Source: Spirochaetota bacterium (GTDB lineage: Bacteria > Spirochaetota > UBA4802 > JAFGJZ01). Taken from it: 10,809 bases of DNA. The DNA is taken from positions 1-10,809 of the forward strand of contig JAKJGA010000051.1 in the NCBI GenBank assembly GCA_022704645.1, given 5' to 3'. The notes under the pieces are model-generated. The model made no database searches. It saw nothing but the letters and a program-made list of their open reading frames with translations, and was not told the origin of the DNA. Of the stretch, positions 1 to 6,451 are shown piece after piece. Position numbers and translations under genes: made by a program. Each line of letters begins with the position of its first letter. The first letter of the stretch is position 1.

Positions 1-2
1 TC

Positions 3-764
3 ATCGGAAGTACTACCCGTTTCAATAAATTCGCCGGAGAAACAGACAATATCGGATTGAAAATAAATGTCAAAATCGTCGACGTTACATCTTTCAGAGT
101 TATTTCCGCTGCAAGCGGAGAAGTTGATGCTTCAGATGTTTCAAGCAAATACAAAAGAAAAGCTCCGCGTAAACCAAGCGAGTATCCTTCGTTTCTTGAC
201 CTTTACGGTTCAGTAACATTTTACAAACACGTAGCTAAATATGAAGAGCTTTTCGGAGATGATGACGTCAAAAAGACCACAAAAATGGATATGGGATTCG
301 GAGGAGGAATCAGATATCTTTCATCAAGTAAAGGTTTCTTTACAAGCGGATGGGAATTCACAATTGATTCTCAAAAATTTAAAGACAGTTCGCTAAAAGC
401 TAACCAATATTTTTTAAATTATATTCTGATGATCCGAGTTCCTCTTTGGGTCTATTTCCCTTCACTTTCAGACTACACCAGCATTTATGTCGGAATGCCT
501 CTCGGTGTCGGCATAGACTCAGTTGATTACTATGATAACGGCGAAAAGAAAACATCCAAAGGTTTCGGGTTCAACCTCGAATTCATGGGCGGTCTCAGAC
601 TCGGTGTTTCCGAATCTATCAGCTTCTTTGCCGATTACAGATATAGACCCCGCACCATGAACGGTATATTAAGAAGCGAATCATATGATATAACAGACAG
701 TGTATCAGTAACTGAAAGATTCAAAGATCATAAATTCAGCTTCGGAATAAGCCTAGCACCTTAA
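3..764 (+). CDS. CsgG-like / outer-membrane beta-barrel fusion protein, 5'-truncated by window edge
   Basis: This frame is open to the left edge, so the gene starts outside the window; the TTG at 57 is only an internal leucine codon. 253 residues are visible. Residues 1-48 follow the pattern of the end of a CsgG-type lipoprotein domain: a 'K(F)xGETDNIGLKINVKIVDV' stretch, then a short strand ending in 'SAASGEVDAS', like the lines in CsgG that describe a conserved strand pair and 'vDv.tGei..s'. A basic, proline-containing linker (about 49-62) follows. From about 63 to the end there are alternating amphipathic strands rich in Tyr, Phe and Gly (for example GFGGGIRYLSSSKGFF and SFFADYRYRPR), typical of a small outer-membrane barrel. 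The last residues are FSFGISLAP, so the terminal aromatic residue usual for barrel proteins is replaced by Pro. The likely location is the cell envelope, with an outer-membrane anchor or pore role. The barrel call is fairly safe; the CsgG call is moderate because most of that domain lies outside the window. Confidence 0.6.
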   Translation: MGSTTRFNKFAGETDNIGLKINVKIVDVTSFRVISAASGEVDASDVSSKYKRKAPRKPSEYPSFLDLYGSVTFYKHVAKYEELFGDDDVKKTTKMDMGFGGGIRYLSSSKGFFTSGWEFTIDSQKFKDSSLKANQYFLNYILMIRVPLWVYFPSLSDYTSIYVGMPLGVGIDSVDYYDNGEKKTSKGFGFNLEFMGGLRLGVSESISFFADYRYRPRTMNGILRSESYDITDSVSVTERFKDHKFSFGISLAP

Positions 765-778
765 TCAAACCTTAACAG

Positions 779-820
779 ATTGATTCACTTTTCCTTCACT
801 GACTTGAAAAGTGAATCAAT
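779..820. terminator. 14-bp perfect inverted repeat between convergent genes
   Basis: Arms 779-792 (ATTGATTCACTTTT) and 807-820 (AAAAGTGAATCAAT) are perfectly complementary around a 14-base loop, and can extend by one G-U and one A-U pair. The repeat begins 14 bases after the plus-strand barrel gene stops and covers the last codons and stop of the minus-strand gene ending at 785. Neither flank has a strong run of T, so it is not a textbook intrinsic terminator. It most likely marks or protects the 3' ends of both convergent transcripts. Confidence 0.55.
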
Positions 821-3136
821 TCTTGGTGCAAAGTACTGATACTTTTCTTTTTTAACTTCGCCTGAAACAATTATAGTTTTCCCGTTAAAATCCGCACAGT
901 ATGCAAGAACAACTTTCCTGTTCCGGTTTTCATAAATCCGGCTGATAAATTCTTTCCCTTGATACTTTCCGCCGCCGCTTTTTACCAGACGCAGTCTTCT
1001 TTTATCCGTCCATGCATCAAATACGGACAATGAAGTTTTCTCTTCATTCTTAAAACAACTGACCATAAACTCCGATCCGTCAGAATCATTCACAAACGGA
1101 ATTGAAATTTCGTCACCCTCTCTTCTTTCCCATCCAGATGGAATCATTACCGATATTCCGAATTCAGGAAGATCAATTTCCGAATCAGGAGAATTTTCCG
1201 ATCCTCCCCTCTCCCATCTTTTTCGCTCAATTATTTTTACAATATAAGCACTTACCTTCTTATCAGTCTCTATGATGCTTTTTGCAGAAATCGGGAAAAC
1301 TCCTATTTTTTTAACATGATTCTGGTTAAACAATGCTTTCAATTCAGCATCATAATTTTTTCGCGAGCTTTTGCCCATTCTTGCATAGAAATCCGAAAGC
1401 TGTTTAATTCTTACATTATCATCATTAAGCATTTTTGCGATATAATCTTTTGCCCTGGTTTCGGAATTTATTTTCTTATGATCATAATTTTTCACATATG
1501 GAAGAATGCTTTTCTTTTCATAAAATTCATTCAGTTCATCGGATAAGATACCGGATTTAGCCGCTTCTTCATACTTTGCAAAGACTGAAGAATATTCATT
1601 TATCACATCTGCAGAATATGTTAATTCTCTATATCTTTTCATTTCCGTTTCAATCATGGATGATATTGCAGAAATTTCGGTTTCTGCGTATGGAAACTCA
1701 TTATTTCCTGATTTTTTTGCGGAATTTTTTTGAACAGCAACATTCTGTATTTTTTTCATAAACAGAGAAAAGTCCGCCGCAATGACTGCTATTTTATCAT
1801 AATCAGCAGGAGTCATGAATTCCCTGTCTGTTTTATCCACGGAAAAAAATGAACGAAAAGCATCCTGCGCTTTACGCAATTTAACCTTGTTCGCCGCATA
1901 TATTTTTGAACCTTCAGAAGTCGAATCAAGCAAGGCTGCTGATTTTTCCCTATCATAAACAAAAGAAATGTACTTCTTGACCGGTTCTTCTCTCATCAAA
2001 TACCGTTCGGCATCTCTAACAATATCATTCTTTGCTTTTTCCTTCCAAGATACAAAAAGAAAGGATAGCTTTACATATTCTTCTGCGGCCTTTTTTTTAT
2101 TTGATGATGTTTCTGAAGAAAAATATTTATCGGACAAACCTTCAACTGACTTCAAGAATTTATCAGGAGAAGGACTATCTTTTCTGATTCGGTCAACTTC
2201 TGATACAAATTTAGTATAATCAGCATCCTCACTGAAAGTAATTCCTCCTTCAGTTTTAACAGATGATTGTTTTTTGATTTGTGATGAATAAAGCTTATCG
2301 GGGAGCACTGCAAAAACTGCCTTCTCAAGCTCGGCGGTTTTATCCAGATAATAGTCTCCTCGCTCAATAGATTCCGCATCATTAATATATTTCAAAAATA
2401 TTGATGAATCCTTGATTACACCAAGACGTTTTTTGGCAAGATAACTTACTTCTTCAGCAAGAATTGCCGAATCAAAATTATCTTTTGAAATTTCCAGACG
2501 GGCTTCGATATCAAATTCTCTGGTTTTGCGGTCAGTTTCTGCCCTGATAATAATTGCAGAAAATTTTCCGGCGTTAGTCTCATCTGCAGAATGTTTCATA
2601 TCCGCAAGTGCGGAATTTTTAAACTGCAGATACAGCGATTCATAATTGGCAATCATGCTTATCATAAAAAACTCTGAAACAAGCTGCTTTTTGAACTTTG
2701 CATCAATCAGCTTATCTATAAGTTTTGCGGAATAAAAATCACTATGATAACCGAAATTTGCATCTGATAAAGAATTTATATTATTAATGATATATGACTT
2801 AATTTTATCATTCCATAAATCCGAAGAAAAACCCGCTGCTATTTTTCTGAGATAAGCCGAGTCAAAACTCCGTCTGCAATACGATTCAATGTAATCTTCA
2901 GTATCAATTTCAGACGATGAACCGGATGAGATTGTTTTTATCAGATTTTCAGCATAAAGAAGATTGCTTGAAAGAATATCCCCGACAAAAGGATAGATTT
3001 CCGAATCCTTAAGACCGTTTATCTCCTGCCTCAGAGAATTTTCGCGCAATTGCCAGTAAACAAGCCTTTTATCGGATTTATCCGGCAAAATTAACTGAAA
3101 AGACAAAACCGCACATAGAATGAGAATTTTCTTCAT
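785..3136 (-). CDS. Large exported helical protein of unknown function with C-terminal PsbP/DUF1795-like domain
   Basis: I do not recognise the 783-residue protein as a whole. The N-terminus (MKKILILCAVLSFQLIL) has a short basic start and a hydrophobic core, so it is probably exported or membrane-anchored. There is no clear Ala-X-Ala cleavage site, and Cys8 is too close to the start for a lipoprotein box. Residues about 20-640 are charged, rich in Lys, Glu, Ser and Asp, and look almost wholly alpha-helical, with many short repeats of helix-breaking Ser/Asn and no obvious enzyme motif. Residues about 655-783 change character: 'FGISVMIPSGWERREG' followed by strands, a 'DAW' turn, 'VVLAYCADFNGKTIIVSGEV' and a closing helix. 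This is the pattern of PsbP/DUF1795-type domains ('yg.sv.yP.gW'). The start is supported by AGGAGGGG at 3146-3153, nine bases before the ATG. The gene is convergent with the barrel gene and divergent from the chemoreceptor, so it is probably monocistronic. A periplasmic scaffold or envelope protein is a guess. Confidence 0.8.
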   Translation of the reverse strand: MKKILILCAVLSFQLILPDKSDKRLVYWQLRENSLRQEINGLKDSEIYPFVGDILSSNLLYAENLIKTISSGSSSEIDTEDYIESYCRRSFDSAYLRKIAAGFSSDLWNDKIKSYIINNINSLSDANFGYHSDFYSAKLIDKLIDAKFKKQLVSEFFMISMIANYESLYLQFKNSALADMKHSADETNAGKFSAIIIRAETDRKTREFDIEARLEISKDNFDSAILAEEVSYLAKKRLGVIKDSSIFLKYINDAESIERGDYYLDKTAELEKAVFAVLPDKLYSSQIKKQSSVKTEGGITFSEDADYTKFVSEVDRIRKDSPSPDKFLKSVEGLSDKYFSSETSSNKKKAAEEYVKLSFLFVSWKEKAKNDIVRDAERYLMREEPVKKYISFVYDREKSAALLDSTSEGSKIYAANKVKLRKAQDAFRSFFSVDKTDREFMTPADYDKIAVIAADFSLFMKKIQNVAVQKNSAKKSGNNEFPYAETEISAISSMIETEMKRYRELTYSADVINEYSSVFAKYEEAAKSGILSDELNEFYEKKSILPYVKNYDHKKINSETRAKDYIAKMLNDDNVRIKQLSDFYARMGKSSRKNYDAELKALFNQNHVKKIGVFPISAKSIIETDKKVSAYIVKIIERKRWERGGSENSPDSEIDLPEFGISVMIPSGWERREGDEISIPFVNDSDGSEFMVSCFKNEEKTSLSVFDAWTDKRRLRLVKSGGGKYQGKEFISRIYENRNRKVVLAYCADFNGKTIIVSGEVKKEKYQYFAPRIDSLFKSVKEK

Positions 3137-3145
3137 ATAACCGAA

Positions 3146-3153
3146 CCCCTCCT
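3146..3153 (-). promoter_or_regulatory. Strong ribosome binding site for the 785-3136 gene
   Basis: On the minus strand the sequence AGGAGGGG lies nine bases upstream of the ATG at 3136. It fixes that ATG as the start; no competing in-frame start with a site of this quality is seen. Confidence 0.75.
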
Positions 3154-3197
3154 ACATTATCGGATTTTTTTCTATTTCAAAAAAATAATTACATTAA

Positions 3198-3226
3198 ATT
3201 ATATTTTTGGACAAATAAATTCTATA
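3198..3226 (-). promoter_or_regulatory. Possible sigma-70 promoter for the 785-3136 gene
   Basis: On the minus strand a perfect TATAAT (3198-3203) sits about 60 bases upstream of the start codon. The -35 candidate 17 bases further up (TATAGA, 3221-3226) is poor and there is no extended TG. The surrounding DNA is very AT-rich, so a chance match is possible. Confidence 0.3.
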
Positions 3227-3251
3227 CAGATTTAATATGGTAAAATATATA

Positions 3252-3280
3252 TTGATTTTTACAATAATTTGAATTAGACT
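3252..3280 (+). promoter_or_regulatory. Possible sigma-70 promoter for the chemoreceptor
   Basis: TTGATT (3252-3257) and TAGACT (3275-3280) each match four of six consensus bases and are separated by an ideal 17-base spacer. Transcription would begin a few bases downstream, giving a leader of roughly 10 bases before the ATG, with GGAG at 3287-3290 as ribosome binding site six bases from the start. The very short leader weakens the call. No flagellar-type sigma-28 pattern was recognised. Confidence 0.3.
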
Positions 3281-3296
3281 CGTTTCGGAGCATATC

Positions 3297-5429
3297 ATGA
3301 AATTCTTAAACCTAAACATCAGAAAACTTATAATTCTCTCTCTTCTTGGTGTCGGACTTATCCCTTTTATCATATCCATTTCCGGAATCACTTTCTTCAA
3401 TGCCGACCAGTTCAAACAGAAGGAAATGGATATTCTGCAGCAGTCAAGCGATTATGCCGCGGCCAAAATTGATTTTTACTTTAAATCAAAGATGGCTCAT
3501 ATTTCTCATTATGCAAACGAAAGCCGTGTAAAAAGCATGAATTGGAAAGAAATGGATTCTTATCTGCAGGCTGAAGTAAAAAGGCTGAAATCATTTGATA
3601 AATTCATTGTCTGTCTTCCTGACGGATCTTATTTCAATACCGCTTCCGGAGGAAATCCTTCTCAGGGCAATCTCGAAACAGAAAATAACAAGGATCCTAA
3701 AGCGAAAAAAAGAAATCTCAAAGAAAGAGATTACTGGAAAGCAACTCTTGGAGAAAATGCCTATGTAAACAAGCCTGATTTTATATCAGATCTCATGATA
3801 TCAAAATCTACCGGCGAAATGCAGATAATGATAGCTCATACGATTTTTACCGGCATTGACAGAAAAGGAATGATCGGAGGATCGATTCAATATTCCGAGT
3901 TTGCGGCATTAAAAGATGAAATACTATTGGAACTGAAAAAAAATCTTGGAGAAGAAACCGACTTTTACTTTATTACAAGCTCCGGCAAATTTCTATATCA
4001 TAAAGATAAAAAATTCGTCATGCATCTCGAAGATGACGGAAAAGGCGGAAAGAAAGTAATTGAACCTACTATATACGATTTCAAAAATGAAGAATTATCA
4101 AATATTACCAGAAAAGCACTTTCCGGACTAAAAGGCTTCGCTCTTACAGAAAACCCTGAAACTAAACAAAAAAGTATTTTCTTCTACTGTCCTATTCCTT
4201 CAGCCGGTTATTCTGTAATACTATCAATTCCTCAATCTTACGTGTACCGAAATGTTTATTATAATGTAATCATCAGCGTTTGCATTGCTGCAGCATTTAT
4301 CATTTTTATTCTAATTATGGCTACATTGATATCCGGTAAACTTTCAAAACCAATCGTAAAACTCAACAGCAAGTTTGACATGCTTGCGAATGGAACGATT
4401 CATCCCGAAAAAACTAATTCGAGCAATATTAACAGCAATTTTGAACTTGATAAACTTGATCACAATTACAATACCATTATATCACACTTTTCGGCTATTA
4501 TTTCCAAGATTGTAGACGTATCACAGACGCTTGCTGCGTCTTCAGTAGAAATTTCCCAGAATGTAATTTCTTTCTCGGACAACATTCAAAGCGAATCATC
4601 ATCGGTTGAACAGGTTAACGCAACCCTGGAAGAACTCGCCGCAAGCGAGGAGAGCATTATGACTTCTGTTGAAACTCAGCAAATTGAAATAAACCGAATC
4701 AATCAAATGGCTGATGATCTTAAGCTTATAATTCACTCGGTAGTCCAAAACATAAATATGACAAATGACAAAGTCCGCACAATCAACGAAGACGTCATTT
4801 CAAATTCAAAAGAAATGAATGAAATGACAGATATCATCACAAGAAGCGCCGACGAATCAAAAGACATGCTCGGCATTGTTAACATTATCAATGATATTTC
4901 TGAACAGATAAATCTTCTTTCGCTGAATGCTGCGATTGAAGCTGCACGCGCCGGTGAAGCCGGGCGCGGATTCGCGGTGGTTGCCGATGAAATCAGCCAT
5001 CTTGCTGACGCAACCACTTCAAGCATAAAGCAGATTGACAGTCTAATTATGCAGAATAATAAAAATTCTGATAGCGCACTTCAAAAAGTACGAAGTGCAA
5101 TCGCTAAAGAAAAAACAATCCTGCTCGGCATAGAATCTATCACCAACATGATGCAGGAACTATCAAGTCTGACAGAAAAACAGAATTCTGCAAATGAAGA
5201 ATTGAATCAGGGTCTCAAGGAAGTTCTAACAAAAACAAATTTCATCACTTCGGCAATCCGTGAAGGTAAAGTTGCTATTGATGAAATAGTTAAATCAGTT
5301 TCGGTTATCAGCGAAATGACCCAGAGCAATTCACTGAGTTCTGAAGAAATTTCCGCAAGCACTGAAGAAATCTCTTCGATGGCGGAAACTCTAAAATCCG
5401 AAGTCAGCTTCTTTAAGATTGTCAAATAG
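3297..5429 (+). CDS. Methyl-accepting chemotaxis protein with dCache-like sensor domain
   Basis: This 710-residue inner-membrane chemoreceptor senses an extracytoplasmic ligand and controls the CheA-CheW kinase complex. Transmembrane helix 1 is at about 10-33. A periplasmic sensor of about 285 residues follows, with a double-Cache pattern: R144-D-Y146-W147, then 'SKSTGEMQIMIAH' as in membrane-distal Cache modules, and a second module with 'GKFLYHKDKKF' and 'FFYCPIPSAGYSVIL'. Helix 2 is at about 323-346, then a HAMP segment starting 'SGKLSKPIVKLN', then a long coiled-coil signalling domain. The kinase-contacting hairpin tip is intact at 538-566 (NLLSLNAAIEAARAGEAGRGFAVVADEI in two near-canonical halves). 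The C-terminus ends FFKIVK with no NWETF-like CheR tether, so methylation would depend on free CheR or a helper receptor. The order R-x-Y-W differs from the R-x-W-Y of amino-acid-binding dCache sensors, so the ligand is not predicted. No che genes lie nearby, so this is an orphan receptor. GGAG six bases upstream supports the start. Confidence 0.95.
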   Translation: MKFLNLNIRKLIILSLLGVGLIPFIISISGITFFNADQFKQKEMDILQQSSDYAAAKIDFYFKSKMAHISHYANESRVKSMNWKEMDSYLQAEVKRLKSFDKFIVCLPDGSYFNTASGGNPSQGNLETENNKDPKAKKRNLKERDYWKATLGENAYVNKPDFISDLMISKSTGEMQIMIAHTIFTGIDRKGMIGGSIQYSEFAALKDEILLELKKNLGEETDFYFITSSGKFLYHKDKKFVMHLEDDGKGGKKVIEPTIYDFKNEELSNITRKALSGLKGFALTENPETKQKSIFFYCPIPSAGYSVILSIPQSYVYRNVYYNVIISVCIAAAFIIFILIMATLISGKLSKPIVKLNSKFDMLANGTIHPEKTNSSNINSNFELDKLDHNYNTIISHFSAIISKIVDVSQTLAASSVEISQNVISFSDNIQSESSSVEQVNATLEELAASEESIMTSVETQQIEINRINQMADDLKLIIHSVVQNINMTNDKVRTINEDVISNSKEMNEMTDIITRSADESKDMLGIVNIINDISEQINLLSLNAAIEAARAGEAGRGFAVVADEISHLADATTSSIKQIDSLIMQNNKNSDSALQKVRSAIAKEKTILLGIESITNMMQELSSLTEKQNSANEELNQGLKEVLTKTNFITSAIREGKVAIDEIVKSVSVISEMTQSNSLSSEEISASTEEISSMAETLKSEVSFFKIVK

Positions 5430-5988
5430 AAAGAAATCCGGCTTTGATTGTATTTTCTGTTCTCAGCAAACAGAATATGACAAAGCCGGAATTTCTGACA
5501 AAGTTGGAAACTACGTATAACTGTTCGGTAAGACCGAACAGTCCGGCCGAAAAACTCAACAAAGAAGAAGCAATGAGCATTATTGATACAATTAAATAAA
5601 ATGATTTTTCTTTAAGTAAAGTGACGGCAAAAAGAAAAGTTCCGATAATCAGCATTACACCATGAAGAAGATATATAAAACCGAGCTTTCTGACCAAAGG
5701 CGCATAATCGGGGCTTTTTTCTGCAAAAGCATAAGTAGCAGTTCCTGAAAAATAAACAAAAGAAACAGAAATCAGAAGAATCCCGGTCAAACTTACGAAT
5801 CCTGATTTGGTTTCAGCGGCATAAAGTCCGATTAGCGACAATGAAATTCCAGCCATTGCAATATATGTCAAGATCATCTGAGATGAAGAAAGTCCCGACT
5901 GAAATAATTCAATTGTATCAGTAAGTATATACAGCAAAAAGAAAAATGCTGTTATTACATATACAGCTAGTTTCTGACTTCTTTTCAT
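5422..5988 (-). CDS. Six-helix integral membrane protein of unknown function
   Basis: The protein has 188 residues from the ATG at 5988. I chose this start over an in-frame TTG at 6006 because GGAG (5995-5998 on the minus strand) stands six bases before it; the longer version would begin upstream of that site. Six hydrophobic stretches fit transmembrane helices at about 7-23, 38-57, 64-86, 102-125, 129-152 and 157-175, joined by short loops; the longest loop (about 87-101) carries KSPDYAPLVRK. There is no recognisable catalytic motif, metal-binding cluster or transporter signature, and I cannot assign a family. The gene overlaps the last 8 bases of the chemoreceptor tail to tail and is divergent from the tautomerase. 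Its start lies about 100 bases from the double palindrome at 6089-6124, so shared control with the tautomerase is possible but unproven. Confidence 0.8.
   Translation of the reverse strand: MKRSQKLAVYVITAFFFLLYILTDTIELFQSGLSSSQMILTYIAMAGISLSLIGLYAAETKSGFVSLTGILLISVSFVYFSGTATYAFAEKSPDYAPLVRKLGFIYLLHGVMLIIGTFLFAVTLLKEKSFYLIVSIMLIASSLLSFSAGLFGLTEQLYVVSNFVRNSGFVIFCLLRTENTIKAGFLSI
5437..5490. terminator. Long two-part stem-loop at convergent gene ends
   Basis: The outer arms TCCGGCTTTG (5437-5446) and CAAAGCCGGA (5481-5490) are perfect. Inside, 5452-5461 and 5469-5478 form ten pairs with one mismatch around a seven-base loop. The structure begins eight bases after the chemoreceptor stop and lies wholly inside the 3' coding end of the minus-strand membrane protein. 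Read on the minus strand it is followed by TTTCTTTCTATTTG, a T-rich tail as in intrinsic terminators; on the plus strand the tail is weak. Confidence 0.6.
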
Positions 5989-6088
5989 AATAATCTCCAT
6001 TTGCAATTTTATCTTACTTTTAAAAAAGGTCTCATATTGTAAAGAAAAATGCGGCTGAATTAATTGGCATAAATTACAAAAAAAGCTT

Positions 6089-6128
6089 GCTACGGAAACG
6101 GTAGCGCGCTACTATATCCGTAGCGCGC
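6089..6128. promoter_or_regulatory. Tandem palindromic operator, two GCTAC-N7-GTAGC dyads
   Basis: Two dyads, 6089-6105 (GCTAC, seven bases, GTAGC) and 6108-6124 (same arms, different spacer), lie 19 bp apart centre to centre, about two helical turns. Each right arm continues as GCGCGC or GCGC/GC, giving a 9-bp direct repeat GTAGCGCGC at 6101-6109 and 6120-6128. The junction forms a perfect 12-bp palindrome (6101-6112), and the whole block is also symmetrical about the same centre, with GCTACGGA at 6089-6096 facing TCCGTAGC at 6117-6124. The GC-rich block stands out in an AT-rich region, 10 bases before the AAGGAG of the tautomerase gene. The position suits a repressor site; a 5'-UTR hairpin is the alternative. 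Confidence 0.7.
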
Positions 6129-6138
6129 AAATCAAATT

Positions 6139-6144
6139 AAGGAG
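6139..6144 (+). promoter_or_regulatory. Ribosome binding site of the tautomerase gene
   Basis: AAGGAG lies seven bases before the ATG at 6152 and fixes the start, which must place Pro directly after Met for a tautomerase. Confidence 0.8.
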
Positions 6145-6151
6145 AAATATC

Positions 6152-6349
6152 ATGCCATTAATTAACATCAAAATGGGACATATCAGCGAAGAAAAGAAAA
6201 AAGAACTTATAGTCAACCTCACAAATGAGGCTGTAAAAATTACCGGGTTAAAACCTGAAAACTTTATGGTTTTTATTGAGGAATTTTCTTATGAAAATAT
6301 CGGAGTTGCCGGAATGACGGTCAAAGAACGTCTGGCTGGGGCAAAATAA
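6152..6349 (+). CDS. 4-oxalocrotonate tautomerase-family protein
   Basis: The 65-residue length and the sequence match the small tautomerase family, in which Pro1 (after Met removal) is the general base for keto-enol tautomerisation. Features seen: MP start, the 'PLINIKMG' first strand, helix 'SEEKKKELIVNLTNEAVKIT', second strand 'ENFMVFIEEF' and the closing 'ENIGVAG' hairpin. Aligned to classical 4-oxalocrotonate tautomerase, the substrate-binding Arg11, Arg39 and Phe50 positions are occupied by Ile10, Met38 and Ile49 (mature numbering). It should therefore keep the proline chemistry but not act on the dicarboxylate substrate of catechol meta-cleavage; no other catechol-pathway genes are present. 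Proteins of this family usually form hexamers in the cytoplasm. It is followed by a strong terminator, so it is transcribed alone, probably under the tandem operator upstream. The substrate is unknown. Confidence 0.88.
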   Translation: MPLINIKMGHISEEKKKELIVNLTNEAVKITGLKPENFMVFIEEFSYENIGVAGMTVKERLAGAK

Positions 6350-6370
6350 AGATTTTTGATAAAAAATGAT

Positions 6371-6399
6371 TTGATACTAAATTATTAAATCTTTAAACT
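6371..6399 (+). promoter_or_regulatory. Possible promoter of the HxlR-family gene
   Basis: TTGATA (6371-6376, five of six matches) and TAAACT (6394-6399, four of six) are separated by 17 bases. Transcription would start near 6406, immediately before the terminator hairpin at 6409, so the mRNA of the regulator would open with that hairpin. The AT-rich setting makes chance matches likely. Confidence 0.3.
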
Positions 6400-6408
6400 T
6401 CAATAAAC

Positions 6409-6438
6409 CCTGCCGTAATTAATACGGCAGGCGTTTTT
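6409..6438 (+). terminator. Intrinsic terminator after the tautomerase gene
   Basis: A perfect 9-bp GC-rich stem, CCTGCCGTA (6409-6417) with TACGGCAGG (6423-6431), a five-base loop, then CG and five T. It lies 60 bases after the tautomerase stop and only 4 bases before the GAGG ribosome binding site (6443-6446) of the HxlR gene. Confidence 0.88.
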
Positions 6439-6451
6439 ATACGAGGTTATT

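Larger units (their letters stand above)
3137..3296. other. Divergent intergenic region, very AT-rich
   Basis: 160 bases between the start codons of the unknown exported protein (minus) and the chemoreceptor (plus). Apart from the two candidate promoters and the ribosome binding sites I see only A and T runs and no palindrome or repeat that would suggest an operator. Confidence 0.6.

Noticed and set aside
57..764. TTG at 57 as the start of the barrel protein
   Set aside because: The same frame is open back to the window edge and the upstream residues continue the CsgG-like pattern; no ribosome binding site precedes the TTG.
3113..3136. Lipoprotein signal in the large unknown exported protein (LILC at residues 5-8)
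   Set aside because: The cysteine is at residue 8, leaving too short a hydrophobic stretch before it for a lipoprotein signal peptide.
3194..3415. 73-codon minus-strand open frame across the divergent promoter region
   Set aside because: It overlaps the start of the chemoreceptor antisense and translates AT-rich intergenic DNA; no start signal is seen.
5989..6006. TTG at 6006 as start of the six-helix membrane protein
   Set aside because: The good GGAG site at 5995-5998 lies inside that extension and is correctly spaced for the ATG at 5988.
6089..6128. Repeats at 6089-6128 as a CRISPR or mobile-element end
   Set aside because: Only two short dyads with a 19-bp period, no spacer-length gaps, no transposase gene and no target duplication nearby; an operator explains them better.
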